Positions 8,480-17,594 are shown, counted from the stretch's first letter. The stretch is 64,000 nt of DNA from Micromonospora echinospora (GCF_900091495.1 NZ_LT607413.1:2418001-2482000); one strand, 5' to 3'. Numbers and translations are program-made. The notes: generated by a model from the sequence alone, not told the origin.

Positions 8480-11473
8480 CTACGCGGTGACGGACAACTC
8501 GACGATCTCCGCGTCGCCGGTGGTCCAGCCGGGCACAGCCACCGCGATGTACCGCGCGGACAACGGCCCGCTGAAGATGCTGTAGGTGGCGCCGTCGGTC
8601 GAAGTCTCGACGCGCACGGCACGGCGGGTGCCGCTGGTCCAGGCCAGCGACACGGCCGCGACGGCGCGTGACGCGCCCAGATCCACGACCATCCGCCCGT
8701 TCGGGCCGGGGCGCCAGGAGGTACCAGGGTTGCCGTCGACGGCGTGCGACGGTTCGCCCATGCCTGCGGGTAGCGGCGAGGTGGGGAAGGTGGTGCGGCC
8801 GCGAGCCAGGTCGGTGGTGGGGGTGACCGGCCCGTTGACCGGCTTGGTGAAACTCCGGGTCGCGCCTGCGGGTACCTGCGCCTGCGCCGACCAGGACCCG
8901 GCGGTCAGGCGAACGTCGATGGCGGCACCTGCCGGTGCGGTGACCGTGACGTTGTGCGAATCGGCGACCGAGAATCGGGCGCCGGTCGGTGCGCGGCCGG
9001 TCACGGTGAACCGGGCGGGCCGTACGGCGCCGCCGCCGGCGGGTACCGAAGCGGTCAGGTCCAGGCCGCCGTCGGCGCGGGCAACGGACACCCCGCGGTA
9101 GAGCCGGTCGCCGCGCGGCAGGGTCAGGACCGCGCCGTTGACGGCAGTGGGGGAAAGGTTGAGCAAGGTGAGGTACCCGTCGGCGTCGCTGACGCGCAGG
9201 GTGGCCGGCCCGCCGGTGGGTAGCCGCCTGGCCGCCGCGGCGGCCAGGTCCGTTCCGGCATCGCTGTAGCCCTCGATGAGGGTGGCGGGCGGGATGGTGA
9301 TCCGCGTCGGTGACGCAGTGATCGGGCCGGTGGCGCCGTGCGTGACAAGGCCGGCGCGGCCGTCGACGCTGGCCCAGGCGCCCAGTGTCGCGGTCGAGGG
9401 CGCGGCGACCGCGGTGGTCCAGGTGGTGCCGTTGGTCGAGGTCTGCACGAGGTACGAGGTGGCGTACGCGGCCTCCCAGGTGAGAGTGACGCCGGTGAGC
9501 TGGACGGTAGCGCCGAGGTCGACGGCGAGCCAGCTGTCGGTGCGGCTGCGCTCGTCGCGGGAGACCGCCCAGCGAGTGGTGGCGTTGCCGTCTACAGCGT
9601 TCGTGGCCGGATAGGCCGGGTCGGCCGACGACGCGGTGACGGCACGGCCGCGAGCCCGGTCGGTGCCGGTGGCGTCGAACGCCTCGAAGGCGAACAGGGA
9701 GTAGCCGTACTGCCCGGACGCGGACTGGCCGAGGAACCGGACGTGTCTGGCGCTGCGGGCGGTGAAGGTGATCCTGTCGGTGCCGCCGTCACCGAGCCCG
9801 GCAGGGGGTGTCACGGTGCCTGCCGGGCCGGTGAAGGTCCGGGAGCCGTCGAGGCCGGGGACGCCGGGCATGGTCAGGTTGAACAGGGTCAGCGACGACG
9901 GGCCGGGGCCGCTGTAGACGACGGTGCCGGTCGGGAGGGTGGCGTATCCGGCCCACCCGGCGGCGGTCTGCAGCACGGTGGCGGTGGAGTCGACGCCGTC
10001 GCGGGCGGCGGTGTAGGCGGCCGTCCACTGCCGCATCGGCGGCGCGGTCTGTGCGGGCAGGAATGCGGGTGCCCGGGTGTCGATCAGCCAGTTGTCGTGG
10101 CCGGGCTGCCACAGGAACCGGACCTGACCGGGTTTGGTGACGGCGGCGGCGAAGCCGGTGGTGCTCTGGTGCGCGGTCAGGCCGACGGCTGTGCCGAAGA
10201 ACCGGGTTCCGGCGGCGGCGGCGAAGAACTCGGCGCTGGTCACCGGCTGTACCGGCGTTGTCCGCCAGCGGTGGAACAGGTACGCGATGGCAAGCTCGGC
10301 GCGGGCCTCCGGCTCGTACTTCTCCTCGCCGCTGAACTTCGTGAGCCGGTTTTCCGGCGCGTACCGCAGGTAGGGCATCAGCCGCGCCGCCAGGTCCGCC
10401 TCGGCGCGGGCGGCGTGCCGGTCGCCCTGGACCTGGGCGAGGAACGCCAGAGGTAGCACATCCCGGCCGTACAGGTGGTAGCGGTCGGCGATCATCGGCA
10501 TGACCGGCTCGCCGGCGTCGCTGGCCAACAGCCGCAGGGTTGCCCACAGTTCCCGCCCGTTGGGCTGGCGGGTCAGCACCTGGGGCAACGGCCGGCCGGC
10601 GGCGAGGAAGTGCGCGGCGGCCCGCCCGGCGGTGCGCCACAGTTCGGCCTGGTAGTGCGGGTTCACCGACTCGTGGTTCTCCACCACGAACGTGTCGTGC
10701 AGGTTGTGCGCGACGTTCCAGGCGCTGACCGGGCGGCCGTCGATCACGGCCGGGTTGGCGCGGTCGGCGGCGGGCAGCCCGCTGGCGTTGGCCGCCCAGA
10801 ACACGAACCGCTCCTGCCAGCGGCTCGCCTCGGCGTCACCGGCCGGAGCCCACGCCAGGCCGGGCGCGATGGCCTGCGCGTAGACGCCCATCTCCTCGAG
10901 TTTGGTGTCGCCGCGGTACCCGCCGGCGCTGCCGTTCGGGGTCCAGGAGCCGCTGAGCGGGTCGTTGCCGGTGCCCAGCCCGTACGCGTAGGCGGCCTGC
11001 CCGCGTGCGATCGCGTCGACGTTCGACCGGGTGGCGGCGTCTAGCTCCGCCCACAGCAGCCGGGCGGCGAGCACGAAGTACAACTCGAACGTCGAGTCCC
11101 AGAACAGCCGTCGGCCCCATTCGGTGCCACCGGCGAGCCGGTTCGTCGCGGCGAACCGGGTGATCGTGGCGAGCGTTTGCCCGCGCAGGACGGCCGCGTC
11201 GACACCGGCCAGACCGGCGTCGTAGCCGTCGGTGGTGAGCAGCACGGCGTTGCCGAGGACGGCAGCGAACCGGAAATCCGCGGCCCGGTACGCGCCGATC
11301 GCCGGGTCCCACTGCTGCTGCACCCACCGGGTGTGCACGAGCAGCAGGCGGTGATACTCGTCCGCGACCGGGTCCGCGGCCAGACTCACGTCCAGGGCGG
11401 ATGCGGGAACGGGCAGGGCAAGGGCGCCGCCGGCGGCACCGGCCAGAGCAAGCAGGGCTCTACGGGTGAGCAT
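8480..11473 (-). CDS. Large secreted carbohydrate-active protein with two discoidin (F5/8 type C) domains
   Basis: The 997-residue product begins with a Tat-like signal (MLTRRALLALAGAAGGALAL, cleavage near PASA). Residues about 45-450 are helical with many Trp and His residues (FWDSTFELYFVLAARLL, VVENHESVNPHYQAELW), suggesting an alpha-toroid fold like some polysaccharide lyases and glycoside hydrolases. A beta-rich stretch follows. Discoidin modules lie at about 600-695 (ATNAVDGNATTRW, WLAVDLGATVQLTGVTLTWE) and 885-997 (AVDGNPGTSWRPGP, VVDLGASRAV). These usually bind sugars. The specific activity cannot be named. The start at 11473 is preferred over 11503 because it follows GGAGAG and opens the signal directly. 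It is divergent from the pectate lyase. Confidence 0.8.
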   Translation of the reverse strand: MLTRRALLALAGAAGGALALPVPASALDVSLAADPVADEYHRLLLVHTRWVQQQWDPAIGAYRAADFRFAAVLGNAVLLTTDGYDAGLAGVDAAVLRGQTLATITRFAATNRLAGGTEWGRRLFWDSTFELYFVLAARLLWAELDAATRSNVDAIARGQAAYAYGLGTGNDPLSGSWTPNGSAGGYRGDTKLEEMGVYAQAIAPGLAWAPAGDAEASRWQERFVFWAANASGLPAADRANPAVIDGRPVSAWNVAHNLHDTFVVENHESVNPHYQAELWRTAGRAAAHFLAAGRPLPQVLTRQPNGRELWATLRLLASDAGEPVMPMIADRYHLYGRDVLPLAFLAQVQGDRHAARAEADLAARLMPYLRYAPENRLTKFSGEEKYEPEARAELAIAYLFHRWRTTPVQPVTSAEFFAAAAGTRFFGTAVGLTAHQSTTGFAAAVTKPGQVRFLWQPGHDNWLIDTRAPAFLPAQTAPPMRQWTAAYTAARDGVDSTATVLQTAAGWAGYATLPTGTVVYSGPGPSSLTLFNLTMPGVPGLDGSRTFTGPAGTVTPPAGLGDGGTDRITFTARSARHVRFLGQSASGQYGYSLFAFEAFDATGTDRARGRAVTASSADPAYPATNAVDGNATTRWAVSRDERSRTDSWLAVDLGATVQLTGVTLTWEAAYATSYLVQTSTNGTTWTTAVAAPSTATLGAWASVDGRAGLVTHGATGPITASPTRITIPPATLIEGYSDAGTDLAAAAARRLPTGGPATLRVSDADGYLTLLNLSPTAVNGAVLTLPRGDRLYRGVSVARADGGLDLTASVPAGGGAVRPARFTVTGRAPTGARFSVADSHNVTVTAPAGAAIDVRLTAGSWSAQAQVPAGATRSFTKPVNGPVTPTTDLARGRTTFPTSPLPAGMGEPSHAVDGNPGTSWRPGPNGRMVVDLGASRAVAAVSLAWTSGTRRAVRVETSTDGATYSIFSGPLSARYIAVAVPGWTTGDAEIVELSVTA

Positions 11474-11517
11474 AGACGGCACTCTCTCCAAAAGTACTTG
11501 CACAAGTCAATAGTTAG

Positions 11518-11526
11518 GAAACTTTC
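11518..11526. promoter_or_regulatory. GAAACTTTC element upstream of the discoidin-protein gene
   Basis: The nine-base palindrome GAAACTTTC lies 45 bp before the discoidin-protein start. GAAA-N-TTTC boxes of this kind are described upstream of streptomycete xylanase genes, so a catabolic operator is plausible. Confidence 0.35.
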
Positions 11527-11569
11527 ATGAAGGGAAATCTTTTCGGCGGCGGTAGCCGAGTGCTCGTTC

Positions 11570-11800
11570 TCAGGCCGAATGCACCTCGACAGACCACAGC
11601 GAATAGCCGTATCGGGGGGTTGGCCGGTACCGCCGAGATCCACTCTGATCCACTGCGGGTCTGAGTACTCGGAGCCCCAGCGAGTGGCAGCGTTGCCGCC
11701 GGTGACGTTTGCTGCAGCGACGTCCGGCGCCTTGACCGAGGGGTTCCCCGCCGGCTGGGTCGCGGTTGAGGCCGATGGCGCCCAGGGGGCATCGACTCGG
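11570..11800 (-). pseudogene. Fragment of a discoidin (F5/8 type C) domain
   Basis: On the minus strand one frame reads VTGGNAATRWGSEYSDPQWI followed by RVDLGG, the first half of a sugar-binding discoidin domain. A second frame immediately after reads YGYSLWSVEVHSA and then a stop at 11570-11572, which is the typical end of such a domain. The middle of the domain is missing and the frames do not match. No start or catalytic part is present. It is the decayed tail of a lost secreted enzyme. Confidence 0.65.
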
Positions 11801-11857
11801 CCGGGTGACCCCGCTCTATCGATGGTGTTGAGTGGCAGGAGCATCCATGCTTCCATA

Positions 11858-11871
11858 GGAAAGCGCTTACC
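11858..11871. promoter_or_regulatory. LacI-type operator-like site before the pectate lyase
   Basis: GGAAAGCGCTTACC contains the palindrome AAGCGCTT, the core recognised by many LacI-family sugar repressors. It lies about 90 bp before the pectate lyase start. No LacI gene is present in the window. Confidence 0.5.
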
Positions 11872-11959
11872 TAGCAGCCCGGCACCGGGCTGGTGGGCGC
11901 TTCCGCAGGTCCCTGGCTTCTTCCCGGGCAGGATTCCGCACCACGGAGGAGGATCATCA

Positions 11960-13027
11960 ATGAGACACCCGAGGGTGAACGGCCGACGACCGCGGCGCGC
12001 ACTGTCCATCGGGGCGGCCGCGCTGATCGTCGCGGCGATCGTGCCTCTCGCTCCGGCCGTGGGCGCGACGCCTATCCCGCGTTCCGCGGCAGGGACCGCG
12101 ACGCCGCAGACGACAGGCGCAGTGGGTACGCCGACCGGCTTCGCCGCCGTGTCGGGCTGGGGCCAGAACGGCACCACCGGTGGCGCCGGCGGCCCGACGG
12201 TGACGGTGAACACCGCGAGTGAGTTCCTCGCCGCGATCGCGCGGACCGGTCCGCTGATCATCAAAGTCGACGGCATGATTGCGTTGCCCGGTCCGATGCA
12301 CAACGTGACCTCGGACAAGACCATCGTCGGGCTCGGCGCCCACTCCGGATTCACCGGTGGCGGGCTGAACATCGGGCTGGGAGCGAACGACGATGTCACC
12401 TCGCCGCCGGCCAACCGGGTCCACAACGTCATCATCCAGAACCTGACGTTCGACGACTGGGCCGACGACGCGGTCAACGTCCAGATGTTCTCCCACCACG
12501 TGTGGATCGACCACAACACCTTCGTCGGCGGCTTCGACGGTGCGGCCGACGTCAAGCGCGGCTCGTCGTTCGTCACCGTCTCGTGGAACCACAGCACCCA
12601 CGGCAAGAACATGCTGGCAGGCGCCAGCGCCGAAAACGGTGCGCAGGACAGCGGCCGGTTGAACATCACCTACCACCACAACTTCTTCGACGGCACCGTC
12701 GAACGCAACCCGTGGGTACGCTTCGGCAACCCGGTGCACGTCTACAACAACTACTACCGCAACATCAGCAAGTACGGCGTCCGATCCACCTCTGACGCCG
12801 GCATCCTTGTGGAAGGCAACTACTTCCAAGACGTCCCCGTACCGTTCCAGCTCAGCGGAGGCGGCGGTACCACCGGCAACCTCGTGTCCCGCAACAACTG
12901 CTTTGCCAACTCCGGCACGCCGCAGACGGGCGGCAGCGTCAAACCCGTCCCCTACACCTACCAACTGCAGCCCTGCCAGGACGTCCCAGCCCTGGTGACC
13001 GCCGGCGCCGGTGCCGGCAAACTGTAG
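11960..13027 (+). CDS. Secreted pectate lyase (polysaccharide lyase family 1)
   Basis: The 355-residue enzyme has a signal peptide over about residues 1-36 (RRPRRALSIGAAALIVAAIV, cleavage near VGA). The mature part is a parallel beta-helix. NVIIQNLTF, DDAVNVQMFSHHVWIDHNTF and the block ERNPWVRFGNPVHVYNNYYR are the conserved PL1 strands holding the Ca2+-binding Asp residues and the catalytic Arg region. It cleaves polygalacturonate by beta-elimination outside the cell. A strong GGAGGAGG at 11945-11952 fixes the start; upstream in-frame codons are noise over the decayed discoidin fragment. It is probably induced with the neighbouring discoidin-domain protein. Confidence 0.93.
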   Translation: MRHPRVNGRRPRRALSIGAAALIVAAIVPLAPAVGATPIPRSAAGTATPQTTGAVGTPTGFAAVSGWGQNGTTGGAGGPTVTVNTASEFLAAIARTGPLIIKVDGMIALPGPMHNVTSDKTIVGLGAHSGFTGGGLNIGLGANDDVTSPPANRVHNVIIQNLTFDDWADDAVNVQMFSHHVWIDHNTFVGGFDGAADVKRGSSFVTVSWNHSTHGKNMLAGASAENGAQDSGRLNITYHHNFFDGTVERNPWVRFGNPVHVYNNYYRNISKYGVRSTSDAGILVEGNYFQDVPVPFQLSGGGGTTGNLVSRNNCFANSGTPQTGGSVKPVPYTYQLQPCQDVPALVTAGAGAGKL

Positions 13028-13035
13028 GACCCCCC

Positions 13036-13563
13036 GTGCGTGAACATGTGGTCGAGCATCTCGGCGACCCAGCCGAGGTGCTGATCGTCGATGACACCGG
13101 TTTCTTGAAGGAGGGCACCACGGTCGGCCGGGTTGCAGCGCCAGTGCTCCGGGACCGGTGCCGGACCGCCGGGAGCCCGAAGGAGGTGAAGTTCGCCACG
13201 AAGGTGCAGATGGCCCGCACCATGCTCGCCCGCGCCCTCGACGCGGGGGTGCCGGCCGGGTGGTTGACCATGGACGAGGCCTACGGGCAGTCGAAGTCCC
13301 TGCCGGTCTGGCTGGAGCACCGGGAGGCGGCGTATGTGGTCGCGGCCCGCCGCAACGACGGCATGATCACCACCACCATGGGCACTGCCCGAGCCGACCA
13401 GATGATCGTCGCCCTACCTGCTCGGGCCTGGTGCCGGCTCTCGGCCGGCGCCGGCGCGCACGGACCACGCGAGTACTGCCCTGCGGTACACGCTCTGCGC
13501 CGTGGGATGGACGGCGAGGCCCTCCTGGCTGCCGCTGGAGACGGCGTCGGCGTCACGCTGTGA
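13036..13563 (+). pseudogene. IS701-family transposase fragment
   Basis: The frame encodes VLIVDDTGFLKEGTTVG, the first catalytic Asp region of IS701-type DDE transposases, then KEVKFATKVQMARTMLARAL and GWLTMDEAYGQSK with the second Asp. Between them about 50 residues normally present (the QRQYTG-TAGR region) are missing, and the N-terminal 100 residues and C-terminal third are gone. No terminal inverted repeats were found. It begins right after the pectate lyase stop. Confidence 0.75.
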
Positions 13564-13654
13564 GATCCGACGTGGATGGCCGGGGCTCGCTGGGCAGCGG
13601 CCCCGGTCGCGGGCCCCGGCTACTCTGGGCGCAGTCGTGAGGGGGTGCCGGGGC

Positions 13655-14593
13655 ATGGATGACACAGGCCGCACGGCCGACGCCGGAGACGCCCCGCCCG
13701 GTCCCCGCGGCGATCGGCCGCTAGGCCGGCCCGCCCGCTCGGTCACCGCCATGCTTACGGCGGCCCTCCTCCTTCTGGCATCGACGGCCACCTGGTACAT
13801 CGAGCGGCGGTCCGATTCGCTGGAGCAGCAGCGGCGCCAGGACGAGCGGGCCCTGTTCGAACGAGCGTGCAACGACCCGGTTTCCGCCGCGGCCATGGTG
13901 ATCAACATGCCGGCCTTCGCCAGCCGTTGTCCGGTGGGGCTGCGGCACCTGCTCTCGATACCGGCCGACGAGGTTCGCCCGGGCCCGGCGTTGGTCGACG
14001 CCTACCTGGACCGGCTGTTCGTCCTGCTCGGTGCCCAGGTGCCCGGTGGGGATGTCGGGCCGTACCTCAGCGCGCTGCACCGGGACGACGACCACGCCGC
14101 CGCTCTCCGCGCGGCGAACCGGGCGGTCCGGTCCTGCCAGGCGGTGCTGCCGACCGCCACGCCCACGCCCACGCCGGAAGCTTCCGGGCCACCGCTGGGC
14201 TTCTGGGACGACCCGCAGCGCATCGAGGTGCTTCCGCAACGCTCGACGGTGCGGGTGAGCGCCGCGTCGGGCGGCGTCACGGTGATCGACGTCCGGGTGG
14301 TCGAGACGACCCCGTCCTGCCTGACCCGGACACCGGGGGAGGCCCCGGTGCCGCGGTACATCGGCACTACCGCCCTGAGCCTGTCCTTCAGCCACGGCAC
14401 CGGCCCGAGCGGGCAACGGGTGTGGCTACTCGACCACATCAACGCCTGCCCGGTGTACCCGGACCCGTTGTCCTCGGCCCCGATCGTCAACGCCGACTCG
14501 ATGTTTCGGCGCAGATCGATCCGGGCGGATGTGGCGGACTCCCTCTTTGCCTACGCCGGGAGCACCTGTCCATCGCCGACCAGCCCGCGGTGA
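13655..14593 (+). CDS. Single-pass membrane protein of unknown function
   Basis: The 312-residue product has one hydrophobic segment at about residues 30-47 (SVTAMLTAALLLLASTATWY) after a proline- and arginine-rich N-terminus, so most of it should lie outside the cell. The exported part includes a Thr-Pro linker (TATPTPTPEAS) at about residue 168 and then a beta-rich domain. Several cysteines (ACNDP, SRCPVG, RSCQAV, PSCLTR, NACPVY, STCPSP) could form disulfides. No known family was recognised. The ATG at 13655 follows GGGGTG weakly. Confidence 0.6.
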   Translation: MDDTGRTADAGDAPPGPRGDRPLGRPARSVTAMLTAALLLLASTATWYIERRSDSLEQQRRQDERALFERACNDPVSAAAMVINMPAFASRCPVGLRHLLSIPADEVRPGPALVDAYLDRLFVLLGAQVPGGDVGPYLSALHRDDDHAAALRAANRAVRSCQAVLPTATPTPTPEASGPPLGFWDDPQRIEVLPQRSTVRVSAASGGVTVIDVRVVETTPSCLTRTPGEAPVPRYIGTTALSLSFSHGTGPSGQRVWLLDHINACPVYPDPLSSAPIVNADSMFRRRSIRADVADSLFAYAGSTCPSPTSPR

Positions 14594-14594
14594 G

Positions 14595-14786
14595 CCGCCT
14601 CCGGCCGCAGACAGCGATCCCGGATACGCCTCGATCATCAAGATGCCGCCGAGCGCCCGCATCCCGCAGCACGGTGAGCGCGACCAGATGCCGCAGGCGC
14701 AGGCCGAGCGGCGCCAGCACCGACTCCGACCGCAGGCGCATCCGCCGGGCCAGGTACTCCAGCAGTGCGCCGGAGCGGCGCTCCAT
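14595..14786 (-). pseudogene. MarR-family regulator, N-terminal fragment
   Basis: From an ATG at 14786 on the minus strand the product reads RSGALLEYLARRMRLRSESV followed by LAPLGLRLRHLVALTVLRDA. This is the dimerisation helix and first HTH helix of MarR proteins. After about 50 residues the similarity stops and no recognition helix follows. The fragment is divergent from an azoreductase-like fragment, the usual pairing of such regulators with quinone or azo reductases. Confidence 0.6.
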
Positions 14787-14834
14787 CTTGATCGACCCGT
14801 GCCGCACCTCAACGAGGCAGGCGGCCTGGCCCGG

Positions 14835-14966
14835 ATGGTGCCGGCCGACCAGCACACCCCCGACCAGCGTCGATTCTGGCGGCTGACCGAGCAGCTAATG
14901 GCCGAGGTGAAGCAGGCCGACACCGTCCTGCTGGGCCTGCCCCTCTACAGCCATGGACGGTGCTGA
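14835..14966 (+). pseudogene. NAD(P)H-quinone/azoreductase-like fragment
   Basis: One frame reads HTPDQRRFWRLTEQLMAEVK and then QADTVLLGLPLYSHG. This is the flavodoxin-fold segment ending in the FMN-binding loop (PLYNFG-like) of FMN-dependent azoreductases. Neither the N-terminal strand nor anything beyond the loop is present, and a stop follows at 14966. Confidence 0.55.
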
Positions 14967-15102
14967 CGGATCCACACGGCCGGAAGCCGTCGGCGTTGAG
15001 CGATGTTACTCAACCGTAGGTTCGCCGATGCCAGTGGTCGGCGGTGAGAGGCCTTGCCGTGGCTTCCAGCGGTGTGCAGGTCCCGGTGGCGTAGGAGAAC
15101 GC

Positions 15103-15140
15103 CGAACGGCGGCTCGCTGAACCAGTCGGGCCGCCGTTCG
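15103..15140. terminator. Terminator of the cold-shock gene
   Basis: CGAACGGCGGC at 15103-15113 pairs perfectly with GCCGCCGTTCG at 15130-15140 around a 16-base loop. It lies about 12 bases after the minus-strand stop of the cold-shock gene. Confidence 0.6.
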
Positions 15141-15152
15141 CAAAACTGCGTA

Positions 15153-15356
15153 TCAGAGCGAGCGGATGTTCTCCGCCTGCAGGCCCTTCTGGCCCTGGGT
15201 GATGTCGAACTCCACCCGCTGGTTCTCATCGAGGCTGCGGAAACCGCTCGCCGAGATCGCGGAGAAGTGGGCGAAGACGTCGGCGCCGCCGCCGTCCTGG
15301 GTGATGAAACCGAAGCCCTTGTCGCCGTTGAACCACTTCACGGTGCCTGTAGCCAT
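15153..15356 (-). CDS. cspA: Cold-shock protein (CspA family)
   Basis: The 67-residue product is a complete cold-shock domain. It has RNP1 KGFGFITQD and RNP2 DVFAHFSAI, and begins with the family's [10 protein letters not shown]. It binds single-stranded RNA and DNA and melts RNA structure in the cytoplasm. AAAGGAG sits five bases before the ATG. A long untranslated region separates it from the upstream MerR-like gene and contains a terminator-like hairpin, so expression may be controlled in the leader as known for csp genes. An apparent N-terminal extension in the same frame has no ribosome site and is rejected. Confidence 0.96.
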   Translation of the reverse strand: MATGTVKWFNGDKGFGFITQDGGGADVFAHFSAISASGFRSLDENQRVEFDITQGQKGLQAENIRSL

Positions 15357-15448
15357 GTCTGCTCCTTTGGAGGCTGTTAGAGGCCGCACTGCGCGGACCC
15401 TTCCGCCGCCGCGTTGATCACCCCGCGCCGGAACCGACACGCCAAACG

Positions 15449-15489
15449 AAAAAGCGCCTGGATGGGTTTCAGATAACCCCATCAGGCGC
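15449..15489 (-). terminator. Rho-independent terminator, minus direction
   Basis: Reading the minus strand, GCGCCTGATGGGGTT pairs with AACCCATCCAGGCGC (one bulge) and is followed directly by TTTTT. It stands about 95 bp upstream of the cspA start. It either ends transcripts from upstream or acts as an attenuator in a long csp leader. Confidence 0.75.
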
Positions 15490-15752
15490 CGGAAACGTCT
15501 ACGGAAATCAAAACTGCAACTGGGTAACCGTAGCACAGAATATGGCAGTGCGGGTCAGCACCCTGGTGCGTGGTCCCTGTCACAGCATCAGCCCGACGCC
15601 CGGAATCCCGCTGCGGCTCATCGGCCCGGCCGGCGTTGTCCGGTGTGCTGGCCACGGGTGTGTGCTGTGTCAGCACCGCGTCGCGTGCCCGCCTCGATGG
15701 GCTGTCAGGAAACTCCTTCCTTGCGGGCCGGCGGGGGAGCCGGATACGACAA
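15490..15752. other. Intergenic, no supported gene
   Basis: This lies between the terminator-like hairpins of cspA and the MerR-like gene. Open frames show no recognisable protein. It may hold the cspA promoter if the hairpin at 15449-15489 is part of the csp leader. Confidence 0.35.
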
Positions 15753-15783
15753 ACGGTCCCTCTCAAAGGTGGAGAAGGACCGT
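15753..15783. terminator. Hairpin after the MerR-like gene
   Basis: ACGGTCC at 15753-15759 pairs with GGACCGT at 15777-15783, with further partial pairing inside. It lies just beyond the stop at 15794 (minus strand). Confidence 0.5.
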
Positions 15784-15793
15784 GAGGCGTGGG

Positions 15794-16114
15794 TCAGGCG
15801 GTGCCGGCTTGCTGGCGGCGCTGGGGGTTCCGGTTGTGCTGGAGGGCTTCTTCGAGCTGGTCTTCGAGGATGATGATCCGGCAGGCGGCTTCGAGGGCGG
15901 TGCCGTGGTCGACCATCTCCCGGGCTCGTGCGGCCAGGCGTAGTTGGTAGCGGGAGTAGCGGCGGTGTCCGCCGGCGGAGCGGAACGGGGTGATGAGTTT
16001 CGCCTCGTCGAGGCGGCGCAGGAAGTCCTGCGAGGTGCCCACGATCTCTGCGGCGCGGCCCATGGTGTAGGCGGGGTAGTCGTCGTCGTTGAGCATGTCG
16101 TCGGGTTGGGCCAT
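15794..16114 (-). CDS. MerR-like helix-turn-helix protein
   Basis: The 106-residue product carries a compact MerR-type HTH at about residues 15-60: YTMGRAAEIVGTSQDFLRRL, then LITPFRSAGGHRRYSRYQLR. A helical tail follows (AACRIIILEDQLEEAL). This short protein lacks a ligand domain. Close relatives are widespread in actinobacteria, but the target is not known to me. The ATG at 16114 follows GGAGAGG. The frame's longer upstream extension begins in the promoter region and is rejected. Its position upstream of cspA in the same direction may be meaningful. Confidence 0.85.
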   Translation of the reverse strand: MAQPDDMLNDDDYPAYTMGRAAEIVGTSQDFLRRLDEAKLITPFRSAGGHRRYSRYQLRLAARAREMVDHGTALEAACRIIILEDQLEEALQHNRNPQRRQQAGTA

Positions 16115-16974
16115 ACATACCTCTCCGTGACGAGGGCCCCGGCGCAGGAAGCGCCGGGGCCCGGGGTTACGGGTTGAATACACCATTTACCGACAGGTTC
16201 GTCGGGTTCTCGTTTCCGCACCGTGCCGCTATCAGCGACATGGGGTGCGAGGATCGCGTAAGCGTGACCGGATACCACCTCACATTCGGTGGGACTACGG
16301 TGTCCACCGCAGGACTCGGACTACGTCCTGACGGCGGGCGATCCAACGGCGTCCAGCCCTCCCTTTCCTCTACTTCCATTGCCAGTGGTGCTGCCCGCCG
16401 GTGTCGGAGCCCACGCAACTTCACGGCCCCGCACACGTGCGGCGGATCTTTCCTGCATCAGGCGGAGCCCCGAACCTGCATCGGCCCTGCCTGCGGCTGC
16501 CCTGACCTGGAGTTACGTCAAGGTCTTCACGTGCACTTACCTTGTCTTGCTTGTGCGGTGATGCGGTTCCACCGCAGTGCCGAGCGAGCCACGAAAGGTT
16601 CCGGGCTCTATTTGGGCGCTCGGCCTGTTCCGTCGGCGTTCTTACCGATCTCTGTCGTCAACGGAGGCAACACTACCCAGCCCCACCGAGAATGTCTAGT
16701 CGCCGGAGGCCAGATTTTCTCGGTGCCCGCCCGAGGCTTTCGGTCGGGGTGTCGGATGGCCGGTCGTCGCAGGGCGGGATCATCCGGGCGTAGCGGTCCT
16801 AGCCCTCTCGGCGCCGAGGGCGGCGGGGATGATCGGCTGTAAGGCGATGGCGGGCTGGGTGGCCGACGCGCCGGAGACGATCTTGAGAGAAGTGAGGGCG
16901 GCCGGCTGAGACCGACGAGCATCCGTCACCTCCCGACAACCGGCCGGTCACCGGGATGCACGACAGTGCGGGCC
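16115..16974. other. 860-bp region with no recognisable gene
   Basis: A 222-codon plus frame spans most of it, but the sequence is cysteine- and arginine-rich with no family resemblance and no ribosome site, so it is not called. The base composition around 16180-16450 is more mixed than in the flanking genes. The promoter of the MerR-like gene should lie near 16130-16200. Confidence 0.4.
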
Positions 16975-17367
16975 ATGCCCCGCAAAGCGCAAGACTCGGC
17001 ATCCGCCCTCGCCGCACTGCTCGCGGCCGATCGGGTGGAGCTCGCTGCAGAGTTTTTCGCATACTCGTTCACGACCAACCTCGACGACGCCTTCCCGCGG
17101 CGCGCCGAGAGCGAACTGGGCGGCATGCTCGCCGAGTTCGCCCAGGTGCGCCTGAACAAGTGGCTCTGGCGTCCGACCCACGAGCCGGACGCCACCGTGT
17201 TCCGGCTACTGCTGGAGGTCGTCCTGCTTTGGGAACGCGCCGATCTGGCCGCACGCGCGCGCTCGGAGCCGATGGAAGTGGCCTTGCTGATGCCGGGGGA
17301 AGCCCTGCTGCGCGCGGAGGATCCGAAGGCGGCGGTGCGGAGCGCGCTTCGATCGGCACGCCGCTGA
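16975..17367 (+). CDS. Hypothetical protein, 130 residues
   Basis: The product is mostly helical (SALAALLAADRVELAAEFFA, then FRLLLEVVLLWERADLAARA) with no signal or membrane segment. No family was recognised. A GTG at 16966 would add three residues. No clear Shine-Dalgarno sequence is seen, but codon-position GC bias is normal for this genome, which supports a real gene. Confidence 0.45.
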   Translation: MPRKAQDSASALAALLAADRVELAAEFFAYSFTTNLDDAFPRRAESELGGMLAEFAQVRLNKWLWRPTHEPDATVFRLLLEVVLLWERADLAARARSEPMEVALLMPGEALLRAEDPKAAVRSALRSARR

Positions 17368-17594
17368 CCGTCGGATTGCGCGACGCGAGCGCCAGCTTGA
17401 GCGGCCTCTCCGGTGCGGCACCTCAGTGGGCCTCGGTCAACATGAAGGGCGGACATCCCGTGGGAAGCACCCCACGAAGGGGTCCAGAGCCGACAACTCA
17501 ACGCACTCGTCAAGGGCTTGAAACGGCCGTTGGGTTCAGGGCAGGACTAGTGCCACATCAGGTGCCGTTTTGCTCTGCTGGGCGTTCTGCGACG
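17368..17594. other. Intergenic, nothing identified
   Basis: This is a short spacer before the glyoxalase-like gene. No gene or clear signal was found. Confidence 0.3.

Noticed and set aside
9338..10456. 372-codon plus frame
   Set aside because: It lies antisense to the discoidin-domain gene, which has a signal peptide and recognisable domains.
16174..16842. 222-codon plus frame
   Set aside because: No ribosome site, no family match and a biased residue composition.
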